Counted from the stretch's first letter, positions 38,729 to 49,213 are shown. The stretch: DNA of 64,000 bases from Dyella humicola (GCF_026283945.1 NZ_JAPDPC010000001.1:1736001-1800000); one strand, 5' to 3'. Numbers and translations: made by a program. Notes: generated by a model from the letters alone, not told the origin.

Positions 38729-38750
38729 GGGCCGCTTGAGCCCTTTTTTT
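38729..38750 (+). terminator. Weak terminator or attenuator before rimP
   Basis: GGGC (38729-38732), 7-nt loop, GCCC (38740-38743) and seven T. The stem is short, but the T run is perfect. It may attenuate reading into rimP-nusA-infB. Confidence 0.45.
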
Positions 38751-38780
38751 GTTTCTGGCGACGGTAACGATAGGCGAACT

Positions 38781-39299
38781 ATGGATACGCAGGCATTAGC
38801 TCAACGCTTCAGCGAAGTTCTGGTCGATTTGGGACTGGAATGTATTGGCGTGGAGTTCACCCCGTCGCAGGGGCAGAGTACTCTGCGGATCTACCTGGAC
38901 GTGCTCGATCAAGGTGGCGAGAGCCGCGAAGTCGGCCTCGACGACTGCGAGACGGCGAGTCGCGAGCTGTCGGCGCTGCTGGACGTGGAGGACCCGATTC
39001 CGGGCCACTACGTGCTGGAGGTTTCTTCCCCGGGCATCGATCGCCCGCTGTTCACCGCGGCACAGTTCGCCAAGGTGATCGGTGCGGAAGTGAAAGTATT
39101 GCTGAAGGCACCGCTGGAAGGCCGTCGTCGTATGCGCGGCAAGGTGGTGTCGGTCGAAGGTGAGCAGATCTTGCTGGAAGGCGAGGGCAAGAACTTCGAA
39201 TTCGAACATGGCGCGGTGGAAAGCGCGCGCGTGGTGCCTGATTGGGTGGCGCTCGGTTACGTGCCGCAGCCCAAGCCGGGCAAGAAGCCTACAAAGTAA
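38781..39299 (+). CDS. rimP: Ribosome maturation factor RimP
   Basis: A 172-residue factor for 30S subunit maturation. Signature: [12 protein letters not shown] near the start, [27 protein letters not shown], and [23 protein letters not shown] 38781 gives the family N-terminus; the upstream Met lies in the terminator region. First coding gene of the rimP-nusA-infB series. Confidence 0.95.
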   Translation: MDTQALAQRFSEVLVDLGLECIGVEFTPSQGQSTLRIYLDVLDQGGESREVGLDDCETASRELSALLDVEDPIPGHYVLEVSSPGIDRPLFTAAQFAKVIGAEVKVLLKAPLEGRRRMRGKVVSVEGEQILLEGEGKNFEFEHGAVESARVVPDWVALGYVPQPKPGKKPTK

Positions 39300-39346
39300 T
39301 CAATCGAAAGCGATCGGGCGCGGCTAGCGTCTACGGAGTTGCTGCA

Positions 39347-40852
39347 ATGAGCAAAGAACTTTTGCTGGTGGTTGACGCGGTTGCCAATGAAAAGGGCGTG
39401 CCGCGCGAAGTGATTTTCCTGGCGATGGAAGCGGCTCTCGCGTCCGCCGCCAAAAAGCGTTACCCGGACGAAGATTCAGACATCCGCGTGTCCATCGATC
39501 GCCATACCGGCGACTACGAGACGTTCCGTCGCTGGGAAGTCATCGCAGACGATGGTGAGATGGAGTCGCCGTTCCACCAGGTACGCCTGATGGACGCCCT
39601 GGACGAGCGTGAAGGCTCGCAGATCGGCGAATACATCGAGCAGCAGATCGAAAACGCCGAGTTCGGCCGTATCGCCGCGCAGGCTGCCAAGCAGGTCATC
39701 GTGCAGCGCGTACGCGAAGCCGAGCGCCAGCAGGTCGTCGATGCGTTCCAGGAGCGCGTGGGCGAGCTGGTCACCGGTATCGTCAAGCGCGTCGAGCGCG
39801 GCAATGTCTATCTGGACCTGGGCAGCAACGCCGAGGCCTTCATTCCGCGCGACAAGACGATTCCGCGCGAGTCGGCTCGCGTCGGCGACCGCGTCCGCGG
39901 CTACCTCTACGAGGTGCGCTCGGAGGCTCGCGGTCCGCAGCTGTTCGTGTCGCGCGCCGCACCGGAATTCATGATCGAGCTGTTCAAGCTCGAAGTGCCG
40001 GAAGTCGGCCAGGGCCTTGTGGAAATCAAGGGCTGCGCCCGCGATCCGGGCGACCGCGCCAAGATCGCGGTGGTCGCACACGACACACGCACCGATCCCA
40101 TCGGCGCCTGCATCGGCATGCGCGGTTCGCGCGTCCAGGCGGTGTCCAACGAGCTCAATGGCGAACGCGTCGACATCATCCTGTGGCACGAGAACCAGGC
40201 CCAGTACGTCATCAATGCGATGGCGCCGGCAGAAGTCCAGTCCATCATCATGGACGAGGAAAAGCACTCCATGGACATCGCCGTGGCCGAGGACAAGTTG
40301 TCCCAGGCCATCGGTCGCGGTGGCCAGAACGTGCGCCTCGCCAGCAAGCTCACCGGCTGGCAGCTCAACGTGATGACCCAGGACCAGGTCGCCGCCAAGA
40401 GCGAGGCAGAGCAGGAATCCGCCCGCCAGCTGTTCATGGATAAGCTGGAAGTGGACCAGGAGATCGCCAACATCCTCGTTCAGGAAGGCTTCTCCAGTGT
40501 CGAAGAAATCGCCTATGTCCCCAGCGCCGAGCTGCTGGCCGTGGAAGGCTTCGACGAGGACATCGTCGAGGAACTCCGCGCCCGTGCCCGCGACGCGCTG
40601 CTGACCGAGGCACTGGCCGTGGAAGAAGGCATCGACGAACATCAGCCGTCGGGCGAGATGCTCGCCTTGCCAGGCATGGACGAGGCCACGGCATATGCGC
40701 TGGCTTCGCGTGAAGTGGTGACGGTGGACGATCTGGCCGATCTGGCGGTTGACGACCTGATCGATATTGAAGGCATGGACGAAGATCGCGCCGCGGCGCT
40801 GATCATGGCTGCACGTGCGCCGATGATCGCGCGTCTGGAGAAAGGTGGCTAA
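39347..40852 (+). CDS. nusA: Transcription termination/antitermination factor NusA
   Basis: A 501-residue RNA polymerase-binding factor. Order of domains: N-terminal RNAP-binding (about 1-125), S1 ([22 protein letters not shown], first part), KH1 and KH2 ([34 protein letters not shown]), and two C-terminal acidic HhH repeats (about 365-500) as in gammaproteobacteria. ATG 39347 gives [12 protein letters not shown]; upstream in-frame Met codons overlap rimP. Confidence 0.96.
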   Translation: MSKELLLVVDAVANEKGVPREVIFLAMEAALASAAKKRYPDEDSDIRVSIDRHTGDYETFRRWEVIADDGEMESPFHQVRLMDALDEREGSQIGEYIEQQIENAEFGRIAAQAAKQVIVQRVREAERQQVVDAFQERVGELVTGIVKRVERGNVYLDLGSNAEAFIPRDKTIPRESARVGDRVRGYLYEVRSEARGPQLFVSRAAPEFMIELFKLEVPEVGQGLVEIKGCARDPGDRAKIAVVAHDTRTDPIGACIGMRGSRVQAVSNELNGERVDIILWHENQAQYVINAMAPAEVQSIIMDEEKHSMDIAVAEDKLSQAIGRGGQNVRLASKLTGWQLNVMTQDQVAAKSEAEQESARQLFMDKLEVDQEIANILVQEGFSSVEEIAYVPSAELLAVEGFDEDIVEELRARARDALLTEALAVEEGIDEHQPSGEMLALPGMDEATAYALASREVVTVDDLADLAVDDLIDIEGMDEDRAAALIMAARAPMIARLEKGG

Positions 40853-40867
40853 CCGCGGACGGCAGCG

Positions 40868-40913
40868 CCCTGGAGGGGCGCGCCGAGGAGAGCTGAAAGG
40901 CTCTCCACCAGGG
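40868..40913 (+). promoter_or_regulatory. Two-tier hairpin in the nusA-infB gap
   Basis: Inner perfect stem GGAGAGC (40887-40893), loop TGAAAG, GCTCTCC (40900-40906); outer stem CCCTGG (40868-40873) with CCAGGG (40908-40913). No T run follows, so it is not a plain terminator. It may be a processing or translation-control element for infB. Confidence 0.5.
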
Positions 40914-40977
40914 ATGGGGGTGGACGTGCAGGCTAGGCCGCACGGACTTAGCGCGGGAACGGCGGAGAAAGAACACG

Positions 40978-43869
40978 ATGTCGGACGTTACAATTAAACA
41001 GCTAGCCAAGGTACTTGGCATGCCGGTGGACAAGCTGCTTGGTCAGCTTGGCGAGGCCGGTATGAAATTCTCCGATCCGGAGCAGATCATCAGCAGCACC
41101 GAAAAGGTGAAGCTGCTCGGATTCCTTCGCCGTACGCATGGCAAGAGCGAAGTCACCACGACTGAAGCGGAAGACAGCTCGCCGCGGCAGATCACGCTCA
41201 AGCGCCGCAAGGTCAGCGAACTCAAGGTCGCTACCCCGGGTGCCCGCGGTGCGACCGCCGCCAAGACGGTCAACGTCGAAGTGCGTGCGAAGCGTACCTA
41301 CGTCAAGCGCAGCGTCATCGCCGAAGAGGCCAATGGTGACGTTGAGCGCGAAGACGCCGTGCGCAAACTGCATGAATCGCAGCAGGAGCGCGAGCACGAA
41401 GAAGCCGCGCGCGCCGAGGCCGATCGCCAGCGCCACGAAGAGGCCCAGCTGCGCGCCGAGGAAGCCCAGCGCCAACGGGAGGCCGAGGAAGAGCAGCGCC
41501 GCCAGCAGGCGGAGGCCGAGGCGGCTGCGCATGCCAAGGCGCAGCAAGCAGCCCAGGCCGGTCAGGTCGAAGAGCCTGCTGCGGAGTCTGTGGCTGCCCC
41601 GGTGGTCGCCGAATCGAATCAGAAGCCTCCCGTCGAGAAGGCTCCGGCCGTCGAGGCCGTCCAGCCGCCGCAGCGCGTCGATCACAGTGTGTTCGGCATG
41701 ATCGTGCCGACCATCCATGAGCCGCGCCGTCGTGAAAAGAAGGTGGTGATCACGCCGGCCCCGGTGGTTGCGCCTGTGCGCCCGGCGGCGCCTGTCGCTG
41801 CGGCGCCGGCGCCCGCGCCAGCGTCTGGCGCGCCCCATCGCGCGGGCGGCAATGCACCTGCTAATGCGGGTGCCAGTGCCCCCAGTGCCAACGCCAATGC
41901 CAACAAGCCACGGCATGGGCGCGACCGCGACGAAGGCCCGGGCGGCAAGCGTTTCGCCGGTGGCGAACTGCATTTGAGCGATGCCGATCGTGCCCGCCGT
42001 TCCAACAAGCGTGGCAAGCCCGGCAAGGGTTCGGGTCGCGAAGCGTCGCGTAGCGGTTCGTCCGCGGCCGCCGGTTCCCACGGCTTCTCGCGCCCGACCG
42101 CACCGGTGGTGCGTGAGGTCGTCGTGGGCGACAACAATGTCGTCGCCGATCTCGCCCAGAAGATGGCCGTCAAGGGTTCGGAAGTGGTCAAGGCCCTGTT
42201 CAAGATGGGCGTCATGGCCACCATCAACCAGACCATCGACCACGACACGGCTGTGCTGGTGATCGAAGAGCTCGGCCATACGGCCGTTGCCGCGAGCGAG
42301 AACAACGCCGAGGCCACGCTGGCCGCTCACACGCAGAGCGCGGAGCTGGAAGGCGAGAAGAAGCCGCGTCCGCCGGTGGTCACCATCATGGGCCACGTCG
42401 ACCACGGCAAGACCTCGTTGCTCGACTTCATCCGCCGCACCAAGGTCGCCTCGGGCGAAGCGGGCGGCATTACCCAGCACATCGGTGCGTACCACGTGGA
42501 AACGCCGAAGGGCGTCATCACCTTCCTGGATACCCCAGGCCACGCGGCGTTTACCTCGATGCGTGCACGCGGCGCCCAGTCCACCGATATCGTGGTGCTG
42601 GTCGTTGCAGCGGACGACGGCGTGATGCCTCAGACGGCGGAGGCCGTGCAGCATGCGCGCGCCGCTAAGGTGCCGCTGATTGTCGCGCTCAACAAGATGG
42701 ACAAGTCCGACGCCAATCCGGACCACGTCAAGCAGGGTCTCGGCAACCTGGAAGTGATTCCGGAAGAATGGGGTGGCGACACGCCGTTCGTGCCGGTATC
42801 GGCCAAGACCGGCATGGGTATCGACGCCCTGTTGGACGCCATTTCGGTGCAGGCCGAAGTGATGGAATTGAGGGCGGTCGAAGACGGCCCGGCGTCCGGC
42901 GTGGTGATCGAATCCAGTCTGGATCGCGGTCGCGGCCCGGTAGCTACGGTGTTGGTGCAGCAGGGCACGCTCAAGCGCGGCGACTTCGTCGTGTGCGGCA
43001 TCGAATACGGCCGCATGCGTGCGTTGATCGATGAAAGCGGCAAGCAGGTGCAGGAAGCCGGTCCGTCGATTCCGGTGCAGGTGCTGGGTCTTTCCGGCGT
43101 GCCGGAATCCGGCGACGACTTCGTGGTCGTGGCCGACGAGCGCCTCGCCCGCGAAGTGGCGGCCGAGCGTCACCTCAAGCGCCGCGAGACGCGCATGGTC
43201 AGCAAGGCCAACCGCCTTGAGGACATCATGGCCCAGATGAGTCAGGGTGTTGAGCAGCAGACGCTCAATATCCTGGTCAAGGCCGACGTGCAGGGTTCGG
43301 TGCAGGCACTGCGCGAGTCGCTCAGCCAGATCGGCAACGAGAACGTGAAGGTCAACGTGATCGCGGCCGGCGTCGGCGGCATCACCGAGTCCGACGCCAC
43401 CCTGGCGGCTGCCTCCAAGGCCCTGGTCATTGGCTTCAACGTGCGTGCCGATGCCTCGGCCCGCAAGGTGATCGACACCTCCGGTCTGGACGTGCGCTAC
43501 TTCTCGATCATTTACGACGTGATCGACCAGGTGAAGCAAGCCGCTTCCGGTTTGCTGGGCAAGGAAGTGCGCGAAGAGATCATCGGCGTGGCGCAGGTTC
43601 GCGAAGTGTTCCGCAGCTCCAAGTTCGGTGCGGTCGCGGGCTGCATGATCATCGAAGGCACGGTCAAGCGCAGCAAGCCGATCCGCGTGTTGCGCGACAA
43701 CACCGTGGTCTTCCAGGGCGAACTGGAATCGTTGCGCCGCTTCAAGGAACTGGTCGACGAAGTGCGTAACGGCATGGAGTGCGGTATCGCCGTGAAGCAG
43801 TACAACGACGTCAAGGTCGGCGATCAGATCGAATGCTTCGAGCGCATCGAGGTGGCCCGCACGCTGTAA
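40978..43869 (+). CDS. infB: Translation initiation factor IF-2
   Basis: A 963-residue GTPase that places fMet-tRNA on the 30S subunit. N-terminal IF2_N ([18 protein letters not shown]), a long charged Glu/Ala/Arg-rich helix (about 130-190), an Ala/Pro/Asn low-complexity linker (about 255-310), a second IF2_N (about 390-440), the G domain with G1 GHVDHGKTS at 472-480, DTPGHAAF and NKMDK, then domains II-IV. Longer than E. coli IF-2 (890), mainly in the linker. Alternative inner starts may exist, as in E. coli, but I cannot place them. Confidence 0.96.
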   Translation: MSDVTIKQLAKVLGMPVDKLLGQLGEAGMKFSDPEQIISSTEKVKLLGFLRRTHGKSEVTTTEAEDSSPRQITLKRRKVSELKVATPGARGATAAKTVNVEVRAKRTYVKRSVIAEEANGDVEREDAVRKLHESQQEREHEEAARAEADRQRHEEAQLRAEEAQRQREAEEEQRRQQAEAEAAAHAKAQQAAQAGQVEEPAAESVAAPVVAESNQKPPVEKAPAVEAVQPPQRVDHSVFGMIVPTIHEPRRREKKVVITPAPVVAPVRPAAPVAAAPAPAPASGAPHRAGGNAPANAGASAPSANANANKPRHGRDRDEGPGGKRFAGGELHLSDADRARRSNKRGKPGKGSGREASRSGSSAAAGSHGFSRPTAPVVREVVVGDNNVVADLAQKMAVKGSEVVKALFKMGVMATINQTIDHDTAVLVIEELGHTAVAASENNAEATLAAHTQSAELEGEKKPRPPVVTIMGHVDHGKTSLLDFIRRTKVASGEAGGITQHIGAYHVETPKGVITFLDTPGHAAFTSMRARGAQSTDIVVLVVAADDGVMPQTAEAVQHARAAKVPLIVALNKMDKSDANPDHVKQGLGNLEVIPEEWGGDTPFVPVSAKTGMGIDALLDAISVQAEVMELRAVEDGPASGVVIESSLDRGRGPVATVLVQQGTLKRGDFVVCGIEYGRMRALIDESGKQVQEAGPSIPVQVLGLSGVPESGDDFVVVADERLAREVAAERHLKRRETRMVSKANRLEDIMAQMSQGVEQQTLNILVKADVQGSVQALRESLSQIGNENVKVNVIAAGVGGITESDATLAAASKALVIGFNVRADASARKVIDTSGLDVRYFSIIYDVIDQVKQAASGLLGKEVREEIIGVAQVREVFRSSKFGAVAGCMIIEGTVKRSKPIRVLRDNTVVFQGELESLRRFKELVDEVRNGMECGIAVKQYNDVKVGDQIECFERIEVARTL

Positions 43870-44007
43870 GCGTCGTCGGCCTGCCAAGAGGCGGGCCGGT
43901 AACCTTCAGTAGTGTTTTTCCCAGGCGGGCGGTGTGGCTATCCACATCGCTCGCTTTGTTTCAGGGCCTGCCGCACCGGTGGGTCCTTGGTTTAGAGGAG
44001 AGGCGTC

Positions 44008-44394
44008 ATGCCTTCACGCGATTTCAAGCGTACCGACCGCGTCGGTGCCGAACTGCGCCGCGAACTGGCCTTGCTGGTCCATGCTGCCGTGCGCGACCAC
44101 GGCCTGCCCTCGGTCAGCGTGTCGGATGTGGAGGTCACCCGCGATCTCGACTGGGCCACGGTGTGGGTCACCGCCCTGCAGCCGGAGCGTTCCACCGAGG
44201 CGATGAAGGCGCTCAAGGAGCTGGCCATCGAATTTCGTCGTGAACTGTCGCGCAGCATGCGCCTGCGTCGAGTGCCCGAGCTGCGTTTCAAGTACGACGA
44301 TTCAGTCGACAAGGGCGAGCGCATCGACAGCCTGCTGCGCCAGGAAAGTGCGCGCGCTGCCGGTGCCGGCGAGGAAAGTGCCGGGGACGAATGA
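44008..44394 (+). CDS. rbfA: Ribosome-binding factor A
   Basis: A 128-residue KH-like factor for 16S rRNA 5' end maturation. Features: RVGAELRRELALLVHAAV, VSVSDVEVTRDLDWATVWVT, and RRVPELRFKYDDSVDKGERI, the family C-terminal block. AGAGGAGAGG lies before the ATG. The end overlaps truB (ATGA). Confidence 0.95.
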   Translation: MPSRDFKRTDRVGAELRRELALLVHAAVRDHGLPSVSVSDVEVTRDLDWATVWVTALQPERSTEAMKALKELAIEFRRELSRSMRLRRVPELRFKYDDSVDKGERIDSLLRQESARAAGAGEESAGDE

Positions 44395-45341
44395 GCCGAG
44401 TTCGAATAAAAGGCATACGTTTCCGTGAGCTGCACGGCATCGTGCTGCTGGACAAGCCGCTGGGCCTGAGCTCCAACCAGGCGCTGCAGGCTGTGCGCAA
44501 AGGTATTTTTCGGGCGGAGAAGGGCGGCCATACCGGCGCGCTTGATCCGTTGGCCAGTGGCTTGCTGCCGCTGTGCTTTGGCGAGGCCACCAAGCTCGCC
44601 GGCATGCTGCTGGGCTCGCGCAAGGCCTATCTGGCCGAATGCCGTTTAGGCGTGACGACCACCACGGCGGATCTTGAGGGCGAGATCGTGCTTGAGCGGC
44701 CGGTGCCTGATTTGAGCGACGATGCCATCGAGCAGGCCCTGGCCAAACTGCGTGGCCGCATCACCCAGGTGCCACCGGCGTATTCGGCCATCAAGCAGGA
44801 TGGTGAGCGGCTTTACGTCAAGGCGCGGCGCGGTGAAGCGGTGGACATCCCGGCTCGTGAGGTCGAGGTCTATCGACTTGATCTGGTGTCCCGAAGCGAA
44901 AACAGCCTGACCTTATACGTGGAGTGCGGCTCGGGCACCTATGTGCGCAGTCTGGCCGTGGATCTAGGCGAGGATCTGGGCTGCGGTGCTCATCTGGTGG
45001 CTTTGCGGCGCTTGTGGGTGGAGCCGTTCAGGGAGCCGGCCATGGTGACGCTGGAGCAGCTGCACGCTGCCGCAGCGCAAGGCGATGAGGCCTTGCTGCC
45101 CCTGTTGCTGCCGGTTTCAGCTGGCTTGGCTGGGCTGCCCGCGCTGCATCTGGATGCCGAGCGCACGCTTGCCGTCTCACAGGGGCAGCAGATTCCGCTG
45201 GATCCGTCCATGACGGGGCAGCTCTCGCTCTACGCCGAGGACGGGCGCCTGCTAGCCCTGGGCGAGGCGATGGCCGGAAAGCTGCACATTGTGCGTGGTT
45301 TCAACCTGCCGTCGCCCGGTGCAAATAGCATTCAACGATGA
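44391..45341 (+). CDS. truB: tRNA pseudouridine(55) synthase
   Basis: A 316-residue enzyme making pseudouridine 55 in the tRNA T loop. Motif GGHTGALDPLASGLLP with catalytic Asp52, then KAYLAECRLGVTTTTADLEG and YSAIKQDGERLYVKARRG; a PUA-like C-terminal domain from about residue 250. ATG 44391 overlaps the rbfA stop. The family N-terminus (GIVLLDKPLGLSSN) begins at about residue 16. Confidence 0.95.
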   Translation: MSRVRIKGIRFRELHGIVLLDKPLGLSSNQALQAVRKGIFRAEKGGHTGALDPLASGLLPLCFGEATKLAGMLLGSRKAYLAECRLGVTTTTADLEGEIVLERPVPDLSDDAIEQALAKLRGRITQVPPAYSAIKQDGERLYVKARRGEAVDIPAREVEVYRLDLVSRSENSLTLYVECGSGTYVRSLAVDLGEDLGCGAHLVALRRLWVEPFREPAMVTLEQLHAAAAQGDEALLPLLLPVSAGLAGLPALHLDAERTLAVSQGQQIPLDPSMTGQLSLYAEDGRLLALGEAMAGKLHIVRGFNLPSPGANSIQR

Positions 45342-45346
45342 CGGTC

Positions 45347-45376
45347 TTGTTGTCATAGGGCTCCGGTCGTTACAAT
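45347..45376 (+). promoter_or_regulatory. Sigma-70 promoter for rpsO
   Basis: TTGTTG (45347-45352), 18-nt spacer, TACAAT (45371-45376); an alternative -35 TTGTCA (45350-45355) has a 15-nt spacer. Expected start near 45383, giving a leader of about 97 nt that contains the large hairpin. Confidence 0.65.
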
Positions 45377-45409
45377 ACGGAGCTTGTTTAAGACTTTTCA
45401 TTCATCAAG

Positions 45410-45454
45410 GCGAAGCTTGCGCAACGTCATCCTGTGACGTTGCGCAAGCTTCGC
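45410..45454 (+). promoter_or_regulatory. Perfect 20-bp hairpin in the rpsO leader
   Basis: Left arm 45410-45429 and right arm 45435-45454 are exact reverse complements with a 5-nt loop TCCTG. It ends 25 nt before the rpsO ATG and is not followed by a T run. Each arm contains AAGCTTGCGCAACGTC. Likely a structured leader or RNase III-type substrate. Confidence 0.8.
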
Positions 45455-45479
45455 ATCCGCTTTTAAGGAAGAGATACTC

Positions 45480-45749
45480 ATGTCCCTCACCGTTGAACAG
45501 ACCAGCAAGATCATTGCTGATTTCGGCCGCGTGCCGAACGACACCGGTTCCCCGGAAGTCCAGGTGGCCTTGCTGTCGGCCCGTATTGACCACCTCACCG
45601 GTCATTTCAAAGAGCACAAGCAGGATCATCATTCCCGCCGTGGCTTGCTGCAGCTGGTAAACCGCCGCAAGAGCCTGCTTTCGTACCTGAAAGATCGCGA
45701 CCTGGCTCGCTATCAGACCCTGATTGAGCGCCTCGGCCTGCGCCGTTAA
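45480..45749 (+). CDS. rpsO: 30S ribosomal protein S15
   Basis: An 89-residue primary 16S rRNA-binding protein. It begins [20 protein letters not shown] and contains [20 protein letters not shown] and [29 protein letters not shown] sets the ATG. S15 represses its own translation in other species through a leader structure. The hairpin at 45410-45454 may relate to that, but it does not resemble the E. coli pseudoknot. Confidence 0.97.
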   Translation: MSLTVEQTSKIIADFGRVPNDTGSPEVQVALLSARIDHLTGHFKEHKQDHHSRRGLLQLVNRRKSLLSYLKDRDLARYQTLIERLGLRR

Positions 45750-45757
45750 GTTGATAT

Positions 45758-45810
45758 TTGCGTTCATGCTTGAACGCGAAAATCACGAAGTGGTCATCCC
45801 TGGCCACAAC
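45758..45810 (+). repeat. Diverged copy of the two-hairpin repeat (rpsO-pnp gap)
   Basis: 53 nt align without gaps to the repeats at 61601-61716 (39 of 53 identical to copy 1). Hairpin A GCGTTCA (45760-45766), TGCT, TGAACGC (45771-45777); hairpin B GTGGTCATCCCTGGCCAC (45791-45808). In hairpin B a C-G pair of the other copies is a T-A pair here, so pairing is kept. It lies in the pnp leader. Confidence 0.7.
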
Positions 45811-45829
45811 CCCAATTCAGGAAAAGACC

Positions 45830-47935
45830 GTGGCGAAAGTAACCAAGTCATTCCAGTACGGTAATCACGAAGTCACGCTGGAGACGGGCGAAATTGCCCG
45901 CCAGGCTTCCGGTGCCGTTATGGTCAGCATGGGTGGTACCGTGGTGCTCGTCACCGTGGTGGCCGCGTCCAAGGCGAAAGAGGGGCAGGACTTCTTCCCG
46001 CTCACCGTCGACTACGTCGAGAAGTTCTACTCCGCCGGTCGCATCCCGGGTGGCTTCTTCAAGCGCGAAGGCCGCCCGACCGAGAAGGAGACGCTCACCT
46101 CGCGTCTGATCGATCGTCCGGTGCGCCCGCTGTTCCCGGAAGAGTTCAAGAACGAAGTGCAGGTCATCGCACAGGTCGTCTCCTTGAATCCCGAGATCGA
46201 CGGCGACATCCCGGCCTTGCTGGGTGCTTCCGCTGCGCTCAGCCTCGCCGGTATCCCGTTCAAGGGCCCGATCGCCGCTGCCCGCGTCGGCTACGCCGAT
46301 GGCAAGTACCTGCTTAATCCGACTGCCGCCGAGCTGAAGACCTCGGCGCTGGATCTGGTCGTTGCCGGTACCTCCAACGCCGTGCTGATGGTGGAATCCG
46401 AAGCCAAGCTACTGTCCGAAGACGTCATGCTCGGCGCGGTGGTGTTCGGTCACCAGCAGATGCAGACCGCGATCCGCGCGATCGCCGAGCTCGCCAGCGA
46501 AGCGGCCAAGCCGTCGTGGGACTGGCAGCCGCCGGCCCGTAACGAGTCGCTGATTGCCGCGCTGAAGGGCGCCGTCGGCAGCAAGCTGGAAGAGGCTTTC
46601 CAGGTGCGCGACAAGCTGCAGCGCCGCGACGCGATCTCCGCGATCAAGTCCGATACGCTGGACTCGCTCAAGGGCGAGGCCGAGCAGAAGGGTTGGGCTG
46701 TGGCTGAGCTGGCGAAGGAATTCGCCGAACTCGAATACCACACCATGCGCGACAGCGTGCTGAAGACCAAGGTGCGTATCGACGGCCGTAACCTGGACGA
46801 CGTTCGCCCGATCACCGTGCGCGTCGGCGTGTTGCCGCGTACCCACGGTTCGGCGTTGTTCACCCGCGGTGAAACGCAGGCGCTGGTCGTGACCACGCTG
46901 GGCACCACCCGCGATGCGCAGATCATCGACGCGCCGGAAGGCGAGTCGAAGGACGCCTTCCTGTTCCATTACAACTTCCCGCCGTTCTCGGTGGGTGAAG
47001 CTGGCCGCTTCGGCGCGCCGAAGCGTCGCGAAATCGGCCACGGCCGTCTCGCCAAGCGCGGCGTGCAGGCAGTGAAGCCGACGGTCGAGGAATTCCCGTA
47101 CGTGATCCGCGTGGTCTCCGAGATCACCGAGTCCAACGGCTCCTCGTCGATGGCGTCGGTGTGCGGCTCCTCGCTGGCCATGATGGACGCGGGCGTTCCG
47201 CTGAAGTCGCCGGTGGCCGGTATCGCCATGGGTCTGGTCAAGGAAGGCAACGACTTCGTCGTGCTGTCCGACATCCTGGGTGATGAAGATCACCTGGGCG
47301 ACATGGACTTCAAGGTGGCTGGTAGCGCCGACGGTATCTCCGCGCTGCAGATGGACATCAAGATCGACGGTATCACCGAAGAGATCATGCGTACCGCGCT
47401 GGCCCAGGCCAAGCAGGGTCGTCTGCATATCCTCGGCGAGATGGCCAAGGTCATCACCACCGCACGTTCGGAGATGAGCGAGTATGCCCCGCGCCTGCTC
47501 ACCATCAAGATCCACCCGGACAAGATCCGCGAAGTCATCGGCAAGGGCGGCGCCACCATCCGCTCGATCACCGAAGAGACCGGCACCACCATCGACATCA
47601 CCGATGACGGTACCGTGGTCATCGCTTCGGTCAATCGTGAGGCGGCCAACGCCGCCAAGGCACGCATCGAGCAGATCGTGTCCGACGTCGAGCCGGGCCG
47701 AATCTACGAGGGCAAGGTCGCCAAGCTGATGGACTTTGGTGCGTTCGTCACCATCATGCCGGGCAAGGACGGCCTCGTGCACGTCTCGCAGATTTCCAGC
47801 GAGCGCGTGGAGAAGGTCTCCGACAAGCTGAAGGAAGGCGATATCGTCAAGGTCAAGGTGCTGGAAGTGGACAAGCAGGGCCGTATTCGCCTGTCCATGA
47901 AGGCCGTAGCCGAGGACGAAGGCGCCAACGCCTAA
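45830..47935 (+). CDS. pnp: Polyribonucleotide nucleotidyltransferase (PNPase)
   Basis: A 701-residue 3'-5' phosphorolytic exoribonuclease, core of the degradosome. Two RNase PH-like domains ([36 protein letters not shown] with SIMASVCG-like [20 protein letters not shown]), KH domain [20 protein letters not shown] and S1 domain [18 protein letters not shown]. The start is GTG 45830 after CAGGAAAAG, giving the family N-terminus; upstream in-frame Met codons read the repeat. In E. coli the pnp leader hairpin is cut by RNase III for autocontrol; a hairpin-rich leader is also present here. Confidence 0.96.
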   Translation: MAKVTKSFQYGNHEVTLETGEIARQASGAVMVSMGGTVVLVTVVAASKAKEGQDFFPLTVDYVEKFYSAGRIPGGFFKREGRPTEKETLTSRLIDRPVRPLFPEEFKNEVQVIAQVVSLNPEIDGDIPALLGASAALSLAGIPFKGPIAAARVGYADGKYLLNPTAAELKTSALDLVVAGTSNAVLMVESEAKLLSEDVMLGAVVFGHQQMQTAIRAIAELASEAAKPSWDWQPPARNESLIAALKGAVGSKLEEAFQVRDKLQRRDAISAIKSDTLDSLKGEAEQKGWAVAELAKEFAELEYHTMRDSVLKTKVRIDGRNLDDVRPITVRVGVLPRTHGSALFTRGETQALVVTTLGTTRDAQIIDAPEGESKDAFLFHYNFPPFSVGEAGRFGAPKRREIGHGRLAKRGVQAVKPTVEEFPYVIRVVSEITESNGSSSMASVCGSSLAMMDAGVPLKSPVAGIAMGLVKEGNDFVVLSDILGDEDHLGDMDFKVAGSADGISALQMDIKIDGITEEIMRTALAQAKQGRLHILGEMAKVITTARSEMSEYAPRLLTIKIHPDKIREVIGKGGATIRSITEETGTTIDITDDGTVVIASVNREAANAAKARIEQIVSDVEPGRIYEGKVAKLMDFGAFVTIMPGKDGLVHVSQISSERVEKVSDKLKEGDIVKVKVLEVDKQGRIRLSMKAVAEDEGANA

Positions 47936-47954
47936 GTCCGCCGTAAGGCAGGAC

Positions 47955-47993
47955 AAAAGCAAAAGCCCGGCACCTGCCGGGCTTTTGCTTTTT
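47955..47993 (+). terminator. Strong intrinsic terminator after pnp
   Basis: An 18-bp inverted repeat with a 2-nt loop: AAAAGCAAAAGCCCGGCA (47955-47972) and its complement (47975-47992). The GCCCGGC core is followed by TTTTGCTTTTT. It ends the rpsO-pnp transcript. Confidence 0.9.
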
Positions 47994-48057
47994 GGTGGGG
48001 CGAAGCTGGTGCTCCGCCATGACATGACTGGGCATGACCAGCGGCACCTGAAGCCAC

Positions 48058-48077
48058 CCCCGCCCAACGGGGTTTTT
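48058..48077 (+). terminator. Second, small terminator-like hairpin
   Basis: CCCCG (48058-48062), loop CCCAA, CGGGG (48068-48072), then five T. A possible back-up terminator before phaE. Confidence 0.45.
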
Positions 48078-48098
48078 GCGTCCGCTGTCATCTGCTTT

Positions 48099-48107
48099 TG
48101 CTAGGAT
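48099..48107 (+). promoter_or_regulatory. Candidate extended -10 promoter for phaE
   Basis: TGCTAGGAT (TGn plus TAGGAT), 26 nt before the phaE ATG; no clear -35 box. Confidence 0.3.
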
Positions 48108-48133
48108 GCAAAGGATGCAACGAGGAAGCGGGT

Positions 48134-49213
48134 ATGGCCGACCAGGCAAGTGATTTGTTGAAGGATTACCAGGCGATGGCAAAGCAATCCTGGGACTCCT
48201 GGACTCGATACCTGCAGCAGCAAATGGGTGGAACGTCACCTTTTGCGCATGCCGCTTCCATGCCGCACGTCGGCAGCGGTCAAGATTTGCTCGCCCGCAG
48301 CATGGACGCCCTCAAGGGTTACGGTGAATGGTTGCAAGGGGCGGCCAACAGCGGCCTGGGGCAGGGGGGCGGCGACTGGCAGCAGTCGCTGAATCAGATG
48401 TTCGCCGGTTTTGGCGGCCAGCCGTTCGCCCATGCATTCGCCAGTATCGATAGCGAGTCGGCTCGCAGCTTCACGCAGCTCTGGCAGTCCTGGATGCAGG
48501 CGACTCAGGCCGGCGCGGGAGGCCATGCCTTCGACGTCGAACATATGGCCGCCTTCGGCTATACGCGCGAGCGTCAGCTACACCAGCAAGCCATGGCTGC
48601 GGCGATGCGCGACTATCTCGAATGGGCCGGCAAGTACCAGGCCCTGATCCAGCGCGCCAATACCGAAGGCCTTGAGCGTCTGAAGGTCAAGCTTGCCGAT
48701 CTCGGCGATTCGAAGCAGCAGGTCGATTCCCTCAAGGGGCTCTATGACCTGTGGGTCGATGGTGCGGAAGAAGCCTATGCCCAGATCGCACTGTCGGACG
48801 AGTTCCGTCACGTCTACGGATCGATGACCAATGCCCAGAGTCGCCTGCGTCTGTTGCAGCAAGAACAGCTCGATGCGCTTTGCCGCGAATTGGGCATGCC
48901 CACGCGCAGTGAGGTCACTGCCCTGGGCAAGCGCCTGCAGGAGCTGCGCCGCGAGGTACGTGCCACGGCGTCGACCGCCGGGTCCGATGAAGTCTCCGCA
49001 CTGCGCGCCGAAGTCGCCGCACTGAAGCGTCAGCTCGCTGCCAAGCCCGCGGCGGAAAAAGTCGTCGCCAAGAAGCCTGTCGCAAAGCAGTCACCGGCGC
49101 GCAGCAGCAAGCGCAGCTCCGAAGACGAGGTGGTCCGTCGCAGCAGCAAGCCAGCGGCGGCCGTCGTTGCCCGCAAGTCCGTCGTGCGCGGTGCCACGCG
49201 CACGCGCAAGTAA
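48134..49213 (+). CDS. phaE: Class III poly(R)-hydroxyalkanoate synthase subunit PhaE
   Basis: A 359-residue non-catalytic partner of class III PHA synthase. The core shows the PhaE pattern: QSWDSWTRYLQQQ at the start, FTQLWQSWMQAT, GYTRERQLHQQAMAAAMRD, and LYDLWVDGAEEAYAQIALSD. A coiled coil follows (EVTALGKRLQELRREVRA). The last ~55 residues are a basic Ala/Lys/Ser/Arg tail resembling histone H1-like tails, which is unusual. AGGAAG before ATG 48134. phaC follows 9 nt later. Confidence 0.9.
   Translation: MADQASDLLKDYQAMAKQSWDSWTRYLQQQMGGTSPFAHAASMPHVGSGQDLLARSMDALKGYGEWLQGAANSGLGQGGGDWQQSLNQMFAGFGGQPFAHAFASIDSESARSFTQLWQSWMQATQAGAGGHAFDVEHMAAFGYTRERQLHQQAMAAAMRDYLEWAGKYQALIQRANTEGLERLKVKLADLGDSKQQVDSLKGLYDLWVDGAEEAYAQIALSDEFRHVYGSMTNAQSRLRLLQQEQLDALCRELGMPTRSEVTALGKRLQELRREVRATASTAGSDEVSALRAEVAALKRQLAAKPAAEKVVAKKPVAKQSPARSSKRSSEDEVVRRSSKPAAAVVARKSVVRGATRTRK

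Noticed and set aside
41002-43887. A 961-codon minus-strand open frame opposite infB
   Set aside because: Mirror of infB codon bias; infB domains are unambiguous on the plus strand.
43878-43897. Hairpin GGCCTGCC-AAGA-GGCGGGCC after infB
   Set aside because: One mismatch, no T run and rbfA continues the cluster; not strong enough to call a terminator.
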